From NCBI RefSeq assembly GCF_016862935.1, contig NZ_BONX01000053.1, forward strand, positions 62,001 through 126,000: a stretch of DNA of 64,000 bases. Direction: 5' to 3'. This document shows, one piece after another, positions 43,614-51,800 of this stretch. The position numbers and the translations under genes were made by a program. Origin of the DNA: Plantactinospora mayteni. Its GTDB lineage: Bacteria > Actinomycetota > Actinomycetes > Mycobacteriales > Micromonosporaceae. The first letter of the stretch is position 1; each line of letters begins with the position of its first letter. The notes under the pieces are model-generated. The model saw only the letters and a list, made by a program, of their open reading frames with translations. It was not told the DNA's origin and searched no databases.

Positions 43614-44197
43614 GGCGCCGGGCTCGGGTGCGTCCCCGGGCTGGAGCTGGTCGGCATGCTCGAACTCGGGTCGTAGCTCTCCTCGGCACCGGTGAACGGC
43701 TTCGCGACCGCGGCGAACTGAGCGGTCTTCCCGTCGGCGAAGGTGAGCGTGAAGGTCAGTTCGTCGCCGGCCCGGACCGGCTTGTTCAGCTCCATCAGCA
43801 TCAGGTGGTCGCCGCCGGGCTCCAGCAGGTGCGTGCCGCCGGCCTTGACGGTGAGTCCGCCGGCCTTGGGCTGCATGACCATCTTGCCGTCCTTCATGGT
43901 CATCTCGTGGAGTTCCATCGGGGAGACGCTGGTCGTCACGCCGACCACTGTGACATCGGTGTCGGTGTTGTTGACCAGGGTGCCGAAGGCGGCGGTCATG
44001 CCTTCGTCGGCCGCCTTGATCCACGGGTCGCGCACCGTGAACGTGCTGCTGTCGGTGGTCGCCGACGGGGCCGGGCTGGCTGCGGCCCCCGAGGTGTCGT
44101 CGGTTCCGCCGCAGGCCGTCGTGGCGAGCACGGCCGCCGCGACGACCGCCAGTGCCGCCGCCCAGCGTCGTACGCCGGGTGATGCCGACTTGCGCAT
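43610..44197 (-). CDS. PCu(A)C-type copper chaperone lipoprotein
   Basis: This 195-residue lipoprotein (lipobox ATTAC, Cys29) has the Cu(I) site of the PCu(A)C family: HEMTM, then methionines, then HLMLM. The C-terminus is a Ser/Pro tail. ATG 44197 follows GGAGGAAAG. It is the first gene of the operon with the DyP peroxidase and CopC and should carry copper outside the membrane. Confidence 0.9.
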   Translation of the reverse strand: MRKSASPGVRRWAAALAVVAAAVLATTACGGTDDTSGAAASPAPSATTDSSTFTVRDPWIKAADEGMTAAFGTLVNNTDTDVTVVGVTTSVSPMELHEMTMKDGKMVMQPKAGGLTVKAGGTHLLEPGGDHLMLMELNKPVRAGDELTFTLTFADGKTAQFAAVAKPFTGAEESYDPSSSMPTSSSPGTHPSPAP

Positions 44198-44366
44198 ATG
44201 TCTTTCCTCCGGATCTGGCCAATCGTTCTACTACTGGTCGTCGTTGATCGGCAATTGGTTCCAGTCCGTTGGTCAGATTTCGCGGGGCCGGCCAGTGCTG
44301 GTACGAGGAACCAGGCCGTCGCCCCGGCGAAGCGGCCTCGGCCACGGCGCGGATACCCTTCGGCTG

Positions 44367-45614
44367 ATGACGGCCTCGACCTCTTCCCGGACCGGGCCGG
44401 CCGCGCGCCGCCGACTGCTGCCGTTGCGGGGTACCCCCTTCACTGGCGCCCAACTCGCGTTGCTGCTGGGCGGTCTCCTGGTCAACGTCGGCTCATTCTC
44501 GGTCTACCCGTACCTGGCTGTCCTGCTGCGCGACCGGACGGGCGTCGGGATGGCGCAGGTCGGGGCCGTACTCGGGGTCGCCACGCTGGTGCAGTTCGCC
44601 AGTGCACCGCTCAGCGCGGCGCTGGCCGAGCGGATCGGGCTGCAACGCTCGCTGCGCGGTGCCATGGTCCTCTACGGCCTCGGCGGCGGCGCCTTCCTCC
44701 TCGGAGCGACAAGCCCGGCGTTCACCATCGCGGGACTGTTCCTCATCTCCAGCGGAGGTTCGCTGTATTCACCGGCGTACCGCAGCTATCTGGTACACGG
44801 AGCCGACCCGCAGCAGCGGCCCCGGCTGGTCTCCGCGGGCAACGCCGCCAGCAACCTGGGCGTCGCCCTCGGGCCGGTGCTGGGCGCCCTGCTCATCCAG
44901 CATCCGGGCAGCATGTTCGCGGTGGTCACGGTGGTCTACGCCATCCTCGGGGTCTGGCACTTCTTCCTGCCCAGGGAACGGATGCTCTCCGACGCCCCGC
45001 CCGTCGAGCCGTATCACCGGATGTTGCATGGCCTCGCGGTGCTGCCGTTCGTCGTCACCGCCCTGTCGATCTATCTCTACATGCAGTTCTACCAGTACCT
45101 CTCCAGCTACGCGGAGGGTCGAGTACCCGCGCTGTTCTACGGCGTGGCGATGATGGGGTACTCCCTCGGGCTGGTCCTCGTGCAGCCCCTCGTGGCGCAA
45201 CGGGTCGAGCGGATGAGCCATCCGTCGGCGATGGCGATCGGTTTCGGCTTCCTGGCCACGGGAATGGTCGCGCTCGCCGGTGGAAACATGTTTACGATCG
45301 GGGCCGGAGTCGCGGCGATCAGCGTCGGCAACGCGGTGCTCTTCCTCAAGAACGACCTGATGGCGTTGGCGGGCTCGAAGCGGTCCGCGACGGTCGTCTT
45401 CGGTCAGCAGCGGCTGGCCGTCGGGGTCGGTTCCTTCCTCAGCGGCGTCGTCGGCGGCAGCGTGTACGGACTCTTCGAGGGGGTGGGGCAGCTCTCGGGG
45501 TTCTGGTTGGCCGTGGCCGCCCAGTGCATCCTGCTCCCGCCGCTGGTGGTGGCGGTGGGTCGGCGACTGCGTCGACGCGCCCGCGACACCGAGGAGGCCC
45601 GGACCGCCCGTTGA
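44367..45614 (+). CDS. MFS transporter (copy A of a paralogous pair)
   Basis: This 415-residue protein has twelve predicted membrane segments. It shares long stretches with the MFS protein at 51797-52978: VYPYLAVLLRDR, FYQYLSSYAEGRVP, VVFGQQRLA and GNAVLFLKN all have near-identical counterparts. DHA1-type drug efflux is the likely class. The start ATG 44367 has no strong ribosome site. It reads alone, divergent from the copper operon and convergent with the second CopC gene. Confidence 0.88.
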   Translation: MTASTSSRTGPAARRRLLPLRGTPFTGAQLALLLGGLLVNVGSFSVYPYLAVLLRDRTGVGMAQVGAVLGVATLVQFASAPLSAALAERIGLQRSLRGAMVLYGLGGGAFLLGATSPAFTIAGLFLISSGGSLYSPAYRSYLVHGADPQQRPRLVSAGNAASNLGVALGPVLGALLIQHPGSMFAVVTVVYAILGVWHFFLPRERMLSDAPPVEPYHRMLHGLAVLPFVVTALSIYLYMQFYQYLSSYAEGRVPALFYGVAMMGYSLGLVLVQPLVAQRVERMSHPSAMAIGFGFLATGMVALAGGNMFTIGAGVAAISVGNAVLFLKNDLMALAGSKRSATVVFGQQRLAVGVGSFLSGVVGGSVYGLFEGVGQLSGFWLAVAAQCILLPPLVVAVGRRLRRRARDTEEARTAR

Positions 45615-45681
45615 CCGCACCGGTTTCCGGTGACCTCGCACCTCGGCTACGAGCTGCCGCTCCTTCGGACGGGTGCTGGCA

Positions 45682-46272
45682 TCAGGTGTCGGTTGATCTC
45701 CGGCGACGCAGCAGCAGACCGCCGAGGAGAGCGAGCACGAGCAGCCCGCCCAAGCTCACCGCCCACCAGATCGCCGGGGATGTCCCGTCGTCGCTCCCGG
45801 TGGCGCCTGCGGCGGGCGACTGGGCCGGCGGCGTCGTGGGAACTGCCGTCGGTGTCGGGTCGGTTGTCGGCGTGGGTTCGGCGGTCGGGGTGGGAGGTGC
45901 GAACCTGTTGGTGAAGGTGAAGTCGCCCTTGATCGTGTGGCCGTCGGTGGAGACGGTGCGCCAGGTGACCGTGATGGTACCGACCGGCAGCGGCTTCACC
46001 TTCTGCGTGATGGTCTTGTCCAACACCTGCGGGTCGGCGTCGCTGTAGGAGACCTCGTCCGGACCGGTCACCAGCACACTGGTGCCAGGTTTCTTGATCA
46101 GTCCGCTGAAGGTCAGCGTCACGGCGGTCACCGGCTCGGCGACCGTGCTCCGGGCCGCTGGCGAGGTCCGGCTCAGCTCGGTGTGCGCCTGGGCCGGGCT
46201 GGCCGGCGAGACGACGACGAGCGCCGCGACGAGGAGGGCGGCGGCGGCGCGGAGCAGGCGGTTCCGGGTCAC
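45682..46272 (-). CDS. Second CopC-domain protein
   Basis: This 196-residue protein has a signal peptide ending SPAQA and a mature start HTELSRTSPAARS, again with N-terminal His. The CopC end is VSTDGHTIKGDFTF. A Thr/Pro linker (PTPTAEPTPTTDP) and one membrane helix follow. It is a paralog of the CopC at 41662-42255. GTG 46272 is chosen because the signal peptide begins there. It lies 127 nt after the PLP enzyme gene on the same strand. Confidence 0.85.
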   Translation of the reverse strand: MTRNRLLRAAAALLVAALVVVSPASPAQAHTELSRTSPAARSTVAEPVTAVTLTFSGLIKKPGTSVLVTGPDEVSYSDADPQVLDKTITQKVKPLPVGTITVTWRTVSTDGHTIKGDFTFTNRFAPPTPTAEPTPTTDPTPTAVPTTPPAQSPAAGATGSDDGTSPAIWWAVSLGGLLVLALLGGLLLRRRRSTDT

Positions 46273-46399
46273 CGTGCCACGGTAGCGCTCCGCTCTTCCG
46301 TGGACGAGAGCGCCCGGCCGACCACCAGCGGATCGGTGTGGTGCGGGAAGGTCCTGACCGCTCTCGGCTTGCATCTGCGCCGCCCGAGCTGGCGATCTC

Positions 46400-47512
46400 T
46401 CAGCACCCGTCGGTCATGAGACCGGGTGCCGGGCATGTCCGCGGAGAGGGTCGTGACGCGGGGAGGCGGGGCCCGGGGTGTTCCGGGTGGGTTCGCTGGT
46501 CCCAGGCCATGGTCGACCACGGTGGCGCCAGATCTCCGAGGGTGCCGATCTCGGCGGGTTTCAGCGCGGCCCGGTCCAGCGCATCCCGGTGCCGGGTGAA
46601 GACCCTGTCCACGTATCGGTGCCCGGTGTCGGCGCCGATGACGAGATGCTCGCGTCCGGGGTGACGCTGCGCCTCCCACGCCGCTACCAGGAACGCCGCA
46701 CCGGTGGACAGGCCGGCGAAGACGGCGTGCGCACGCATCAGGTCGATCGCGCCGGCCATGGCGTAGTGGAACGTCAGCCAGTGCAACTGGTCGTAGAGGT
46801 CGGGGCGGACGTTGTCGAAGGGGATGGCACTGCCGATGCCGGCGATGATGGCCTCGGGGTCCTGGAAGCGTTCGCTGCCGAAGCTGACGCTGCCGAACGG
46901 CTGGACCCCGACCAGCCTGGCCGACGGATCGTGCCGGCGTAGCGGCTGGATCAGGCCGGCGCTCGACGCCCCGGTGCCGACGCTGGCCACCACGGTCAGG
47001 GGCCTGTCGGGCAGCGCGATGTGCACCAGGCCGGCCAGTTCGGCGTACCCGAGGTAGTGGATGGGGTCGTGGTACTGGCGCATCCAGTGCATGCCGGGGT
47101 TGGCGCGCAGCAACTGGCGGATCCGCGCGACCCTGCGGTCCTGATCGAGGCGCAGGTCGGACTCGGCCGGCATCTGGTCCACCGTCGCACCGAGGATCTC
47201 GAGCTGTGACCGGATCGTCGGTGTCACGGTGGTCGAGGCGACGATGTGACAGCGGAGATCGTAGCGGTGACAGACCATGGCCAGAGCCAGTGCGTAGATG
47301 CCGCTCGAACTGTCGATGACGGTGTCTCCCGGCCGCACGGTGCCGTCGGCGAGCAGCGCCCGGACCGCGCCGAGAGCGGCGTAGATCTTCAGTGTCTCGA
47401 ACCGGACGAGCACCATGTTCTCCGACAGGCGGATGAGGCTGGGCGCTCTGACGGCGTCGGTGACATGACCGTGGACGGTCGCGGAGACGTCGGGCGGGAC
47501 CATGAACGGCAT
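46400..47512 (-). CDS. PLP-dependent cysteine-synthase-family enzyme
   Basis: This 370-residue enzyme has the fold-type II layout: Lys42 in FETLKIYAALGAV takes the place of the PLP lysine, IDSSSGIYALALA replaces TSGNTGIGLA, and VGTGASSAG binds the phosphate. The shortened lysine loop and the SSSGI sequence set it apart from housekeeping cysteine synthases. Such enzymes often make beta-substituted alanines for natural products (SbnA and DcsD are examples). It is divergent from the ATP-grasp gene with 266 nt between. ATG 47512 is preceded by GAGG at 11 nt. Confidence 0.82.
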   Translation of the reverse strand: MPFMVPPDVSATVHGHVTDAVRAPSLIRLSENMVLVRFETLKIYAALGAVRALLADGTVRPGDTVIDSSSGIYALALAMVCHRYDLRCHIVASTTVTPTIRSQLEILGATVDQMPAESDLRLDQDRRVARIRQLLRANPGMHWMRQYHDPIHYLGYAELAGLVHIALPDRPLTVVASVGTGASSAGLIQPLRRHDPSARLVGVQPFGSVSFGSERFQDPEAIIAGIGSAIPFDNVRPDLYDQLHWLTFHYAMAGAIDLMRAHAVFAGLSTGAAFLVAAWEAQRHPGREHLVIGADTGHRYVDRVFTRHRDALDRAALKPAEIGTLGDLAPPWSTMAWDQRTHPEHPGPRLPASRPSPRTCPAPGLMTDGC

Positions 47513-47778
47513 GGGCGGTCGTCCCTCGTGTCGTGCCGCGGGGCGGGGCGGCAGGGCGGCGGGTGTGCGAGGCCAGCCATCTCCGTCGATGTGCTGGCCC
47601 CTCGGGTAGGTCGCACCCACGGCCGGGTTAGTTCCGGCCGGTACGTCACCGCGATACGCCGGGCCAGGTTCTGAATCCTGGTCGCCAGGTCCCGTGGCCG
47701 GCCCTGTGCACGATCGAGATCTACAGTGGACGCCGATCCGACGGGAACTTTCCGGCCCGCCCGCCCGACATATTCACC

Positions 47779-49002
47779 GTGACCATTGCGTGCCTCGAGA
47801 TGCTCTCCTTCGGCCTCGCCCACCTCGCCAGGGCCGCCCACTCCTCGGGCGAGCGGCTGGCGCTGCTGACCGGTGTCGAGCCGCTCTACCTCCACGAACT
47901 GGCCACGCTGCCGCCCGGCACGATCGACGTCGTACCGGTCGACACGCACGACCGGCAGGCGGTCACCGAAGCCCTGCACGCGATCGACGACCTGCACGGC
48001 CTGATCAGCTCGACGGACACCTGGGGAGTGACCGGCGCCGAACTCGCCGCCGAGTTCGGTCTGCCCGGCATCGACCCGACGGTGATCCGGCTGGTACGCG
48101 ACAAGGCCCGCGTCCGCGAGCTGCTGCACCAGAAGAGCCTGAGCCGGGTCCTGCCCTTCCCGGTGGACGACGCGGCCACGCTGAGCCTCGATCGGCTCGC
48201 GTCGGCCGTCGGGCTGCCCGCCGTCGTCAAGGACACGGCCGGCACGAGCAGCGCGAACGTGTGGCTCGTCCGCGACGCCGAGGACCTCGTCCGACTCCGC
48301 CGCGAGGCCGCCGACGCGGCGTTGTTCGGGAGCCTGTTCGCCGAGCCGTTCCTGGCCGGACCCGTCTACAGCGCCGAGACCGTGACCTGGGCCGGGCAGA
48401 CCCGGCTGCTGGGCCTGTCGAGCCGCCTCATGTCGGCCCAGCCCTGGTTCCGGGAGGACGTGACGGCGTTCCCCGTGGCGCTGCCACCCGGCGAACTCCG
48501 CGAGATCGAGGTGTGGCTCGGCGAGGTACTGGCGGTCCTCGGGTACACCGACCGGTTCGCCCACATCGAAATCGCCATGACCACCGACGGGCCGCAGTTG
48601 ATCGAGGTGAACCCCCGGATCGGCGGCGCGCTGGTCGGTGAGTCGATGTGCCGCGCACTCGGGGTCAACGTCTACGCCGGCCTCGTCGACCTCGCGCTCG
48701 GCCGCCGCCCCCGCCTGCTCGACGCCGCCCTGCCCGGCGGTCCGGCGGTGGCGTTCGTCCTGGCCTACCCGGACCGGGCCGGTGAACTCGTCGCCGTGCA
48801 CGGGGTCGACGACCTCGACCGCTATCCGGGCCGGCCGTGCTGGTATCCGACCAAGGCGATCGGCACCCGAGTCGCGTACGTCACCGACGGGCGTGGCTAC
48901 GCGGGCATCGTGCTCGCCGAAGGCCCGACCGCGGAGATCGCCACGCACCGTGCCGTCGCCGCGGCGGGCGCCGTCCACCTCCACACCCGGCCGTCGTGCT
49001 AG
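47779..49002 (+). CDS. ATP-grasp amino acid/peptide ligase
   Basis: This 407-residue ATP-grasp protein has an N-terminal Rossmann-like domain, an ATP lid region with PAVVKDTAGTSSANV, and metal-binding residues in HIEIAMTTDGPQLIEVNPRIGG. It belongs with the ligases that join a free carboxylate to an amine, as in bacilysin and dapdiamide pathways. GTG 47779 has no strong ribosome site; ATG 47800 is possible. Its TAG stop coincides with the start of an inverted-repeat element. Confidence 0.85.
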   Translation: MTIACLEMLSFGLAHLARAAHSSGERLALLTGVEPLYLHELATLPPGTIDVVPVDTHDRQAVTEALHAIDDLHGLISSTDTWGVTGAELAAEFGLPGIDPTVIRLVRDKARVRELLHQKSLSRVLPFPVDDAATLSLDRLASAVGLPAVVKDTAGTSSANVWLVRDAEDLVRLRREAADAALFGSLFAEPFLAGPVYSAETVTWAGQTRLLGLSSRLMSAQPWFREDVTAFPVALPPGELREIEVWLGEVLAVLGYTDRFAHIEIAMTTDGPQLIEVNPRIGGALVGESMCRALGVNVYAGLVDLALGRRPRLLDAALPGGPAVAFVLAYPDRAGELVAVHGVDDLDRYPGRPCWYPTKAIGTRVAYVTDGRGYAGIVLAEGPTAEIATHRAVAAAGAVHLHTRPSC

Positions 49003-49166
49003 AGGCTGTCTCGCGGATCTCTGGCGGGCTGCGGCGGGCCCAGACGGCGCCCGGCGGCGTTGGAGGTTCGCCCGGAAACAACACCGGCATCCGGACGAAC
49101 CTCCGCCTTGCCGGATCACCGCCTGGGCTCCGCCTCGCTCCACCGAGATCCACGAGACAGCCCCTC
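49002..49166. mobile_element. MITE-like 165-bp inverted-repeat element
   Basis: The stretch folds on itself almost completely: about 75 bp from 49002 pairs with the reverse complement of 49091-49166, with roughly three quarters of positions matching by eye and a loop of about 14 nt. The outer ends match best (CTGTCTCG[C/T]GGATCTC) and so do the inner ends (GGAGGTTCG[C/T]CCGG). It has no coding capacity. One edge falls on the stop of the ATP-grasp gene and the other lies inside the methyltransferase frame. No target duplication is evident. It will also act as a terminator for both genes. Confidence 0.6.
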
Positions 49167-49901
49167 GCCACGTCGGCCGCGCACGATCAGCCGCCGGGCG
49201 TGGTTGTCGAACGGCTCCGCGTCGAAGCCGCCGAAGCAGTCGACGTCGGCGAAGCCCGCCTCCCGGAGCATCGCCTTGAGTTCGGCGGCGCTGTAGAGCG
49301 TGTGCTCGATGACGGCCGTGCGTGCCCGACCGTCCCGGACCAGGAGGAAGTCGTCCCGGAACCGGGTCCAGTCGTCGAGGACCGTGCCGCGCACGAGCAG
49401 GGTGCCGCCGTCGACGTCGACGACCTTCGGTTCGTGGCCATCCCGGGCCGCGATCTCCTTGCCGTACAGGTCGACGAGCATCCGGCCGCCGGGCTTGAGA
49501 CTGGTCAGCACGTTGCGCAGCACCCGCATGTTCTGGTCGTGGTCGGCGAACAACCCGAACGACGTGTACATGCTGATCGCGAGGTCGTACCGGTCCGGCT
49601 CGACGAACTCACGCATGTCCGCCCGGACGAGCCGGACGCCGACGCCGGCGGCGTCGGCGTCCGTCGCGGCCCGATCGAGCAGCGCCGCGCTGAGGTCCAC
49701 GCCGGTTACCGTGGCGCCCCGGCGGGCCAGCGGAATCGAGTACGTCCCCGGCCCGCACCCCAGGTCCAGTACGGCGGCCCCGGCCGGCAGGCGCAGCAGC
49801 GGAGACGCGGCCACCCGCGCCTCGGCCTCGGCGGCACGCTCGGCGGAGAACATCACCTCCGTGAACCCGGTCCACAGCGCCTCGTCCTCGAACCACTCCA
49901 T
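49116..49901 (-). CDS. SAM-dependent methyltransferase (copy A)
   Basis: This 261-residue class I methyltransferase has motif I VLDLGCGPGTYS, and it aligns along its length with the methyltransferase at 51078-51800 (MYTSFG, VLRN, ILDDWTR/VLDDWTR, YSAAELK, RLIVRG). That paralog ends at RLIVRGTRA. Here the natural end RLIVRGRRG is followed by 16 residues encoded by the MITE-like element. ATG 49901 is chosen over two GTG codons upstream by match to the paralog and GGAG at 5 nt. Confidence 0.88.
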   Translation of the reverse strand: MEWFEDEALWTGFTEVMFSAERAAEAEARVAASPLLRLPAGAAVLDLGCGPGTYSIPLARRGATVTGVDLSAALLDRAATDADAAGVGVRLVRADMREFVEPDRYDLAISMYTSFGLFADHDQNMRVLRNVLTSLKPGGRMLVDLYGKEIAARDGHEPKVVDVDGGTLLVRGTVLDDWTRFRDDFLLVRDGRARTAVIEHTLYSAAELKAMLREAGFADVDCFGGFDAEPFDNHARRLIVRGRRGEGLSRGSRWSEAEPRR

Positions 49902-49999
49902 CACCACTCCATCCGCCGCCGTTGACGTCCGCCGTGTCCAACAGTCGCCACCAGGCCCGGTCTGGTTCCGGCGAGCCGCACGATCGGGAGGATCCGCCC

Positions 50000-51010
50000 A
50001 TGGAACTGTCCGTCCGCCGCGAGACGCTGCGGCTCGTCGAGGTGGTGCGAAGCTCTCGGGGCGAGATCGACTCCGTTGGGACCTGCACGGTCACCCTGAC
50101 GCACGACGGAATCACCGCCTACGGCGAAGGCACACCGACCGGGTACGACGGCGTCACCGCGGACGACGTCGTGACGGCCGTCGAAGCCGGGGGAGCGGCG
50201 GTACTCGGACGGGATCTGCGGGACCCGGAGGCCGTCCTCGACCGGATCGACCGGTGGGACGCACCGGCGGGCGCCCGGATGGCACTCGACGGCGCCGTAC
50301 ACGACTGGATCGGCAAGGCCGCCGGGCAGCCGACCTGGAAGCTGTCCGGGGCGGCCCGGACGCTCGGGCCGACCGTCTACACGATCTCGATGGCCGGCCC
50401 CGAGGAGGCGGCGAGCGCGGTCCGGAACGCGCCGGCGGTGGGCGCCTTCAAGGTGAAGGTCGGCGGCCCCGGCGACATCGAGTCCCTCGAAGCGATCCGG
50501 GCGGTGACCGCGCTGCCGGTCCGGATCGACGCCAACGAGGCGTGGGACCTGGCGACCGCCCAGGCGCTCACCCCTCGCCTGCGGCGGCTCGGCATCCAGT
50601 TGATCGAGCAGCCGTTCCCGGTGACCGCGATCGACGACTACCGCCGCTACCGGGAGGTGCCCGACCGGCTGCCGGTCTTCCTCGACGAGGGGTGCACCGA
50701 CGAGGCGAGCGTGCTGGCCGCCGGGTCGTACGCCGACGGCTTGGTGGTGAAGCTGTGCAAGGCCGGCGGGATCCGCGGCGCCCGGCGGGTGATGGAGGCC
50801 GGTCGACGGGCCGGCCTCGGGACCATGATCAGCTGTATGTGCGAATCGGAGCTCGCCATCAGCCAGGCCGCGCAGCTCGCACCGCTGGCCGACCACATCG
50901 ACCTCGACGGCCACCTGTACCTGCGGGAGCCGCCGTTCCGGGGGCTCGGTCTCCAGGACGGCCGGATCGTGTTGGGCGACGCACCCGGTCTGGGCGTCGT
51001 GCCGTCCTGA
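50000..51010 (+). CDS. Dipeptide epimerase (enolase superfamily)
   Basis: This 336-residue enzyme has the full set of the L-Ala-D/L-Glu epimerase group: K151-V-K153, metal ligands D177, E203 and D229, and K251 as second base. Near the C-terminus, DLDGH is where the dipeptide amino group is usually held by an Asp-x-Asp motif. It should epimerise one residue of a dipeptide or N-acyl amino acid. ATG 50000 follows GGGAGGATCC. It is the first of four plus-strand genes in close order. Confidence 0.88.
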   Translation: MELSVRRETLRLVEVVRSSRGEIDSVGTCTVTLTHDGITAYGEGTPTGYDGVTADDVVTAVEAGGAAVLGRDLRDPEAVLDRIDRWDAPAGARMALDGAVHDWIGKAAGQPTWKLSGAARTLGPTVYTISMAGPEEAASAVRNAPAVGAFKVKVGGPGDIESLEAIRAVTALPVRIDANEAWDLATAQALTPRLRRLGIQLIEQPFPVTAIDDYRRYREVPDRLPVFLDEGCTDEASVLAAGSYADGLVVKLCKAGGIRGARRVMEAGRRAGLGTMISCMCESELAISQAAQLAPLADHIDLDGHLYLREPPFRGLGLQDGRIVLGDAPGLGVVPS

Positions 51011-51077
51011 GGAACTTTTCCGGTCGTCGATGCGACATGTTGACAGGACGCGGGACACCGCAGGACGGGAGGTCACA

Positions 51078-51800
51078 ATGAGCTGGTACGAGGATCTGTC
51101 CCTGTGGTCCGGTTTCTCGGACGTGCTCTTCTCCGCCGAGCGGGCGCGACACGCCGCCGACCTGGTGGCCACCTCGCCGCTGCTGGCGTTCCCGCCGGGA
51201 AGCCGCGTGCTCGACCAGTGCTGCGGTGTCGGCTTCTTCTCGGCGCCGCTGGCTCGCCGGGGCCACCGGGTGACCGGTGTGGACATCCATCGCGAGCTGC
51301 TCGAACGAGCCGAGGCCGAGTCCGAGGGGTCGTTCGTCCGCGCGGACGTGCGCGAGTATGTGTCACCGGACGCGTTCGACGTGGTGCTGAACATGTACAC
51401 GTCGTTCGGGTACTTCGACGAGCACGACGACAACGTCCAGGTCTTGCGCAACGCCTACCGCTCGCTGGTACCCGGTGGGGAGTTGATCGTGGATCTCCTG
51501 AGCAAGGAGATCTACGCCTCCTGGGTGGGGCCACCGAAGATCGTCGACGTGCCCGGCGGCATGGTGGTCATGCGCGACACGATCCTGGACGACTGGACCC
51601 GCTATCGCACCGACTGGACGCTGGTCCGCGGGAACACGGCCGAGCACACCGCGCTCACCTGCTGGGTCTACAGTGCTGCCGAGTTGAAGGACATGTTCAG
51701 CCGGGCCGGGTTCGAGAAGGTCCAGTGCTTCGGCAACTTCGACGGCGGGCCGTACGACGGGGAGGCCACCCGACTGATCGTCCGGGGAACCAGGGCGTGA
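51078..51800 (+). CDS. SAM-dependent methyltransferase (copy B)
   Basis: This 240-residue paralog of the methyltransferase at 49116-49901 has an altered motif I (VLDQCCGVGFFS, with Gln-Cys instead of Leu-Gly). ATG 51078 follows GGGAGGT. Its TGA overlaps the GTG of the MFS gene by 4 nt, so it is coupled to export. The substrate is probably the cluster product. Confidence 0.88.
   Translation: MSWYEDLSLWSGFSDVLFSAERARHAADLVATSPLLAFPPGSRVLDQCCGVGFFSAPLARRGHRVTGVDIHRELLERAEAESEGSFVRADVREYVSPDAFDVVLNMYTSFGYFDEHDDNVQVLRNAYRSLVPGGELIVDLLSKEIYASWVGPPKIVDVPGGMVVMRDTILDDWTRYRTDWTLVRGNTAEHTALTCWVYSAAELKDMFSRAGFEKVQCFGNFDGGPYDGEATRLIVRGTRA

Noticed and set aside
44213-44278. Inverted ATCTGGCCAA ... TTGGTCAGAT before the PCu(A)C gene as a metal-regulator box
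   Set aside because: The arms are 46 nt apart with one mismatch, unlike Zur, Fur or CsoR sites; probably chance.
45621-45635. CACCGG-TTT-CCGGTG hairpin as a terminator after MFS copy A
   Set aside because: A 6-bp stem with a 3-nt loop is too weak to call in DNA of this GC content.
49116-49166. C-terminal extension of methyltransferase A as a functional tail
   Set aside because: Its DNA is one arm of the inverted-repeat element and the paralog ends before it.
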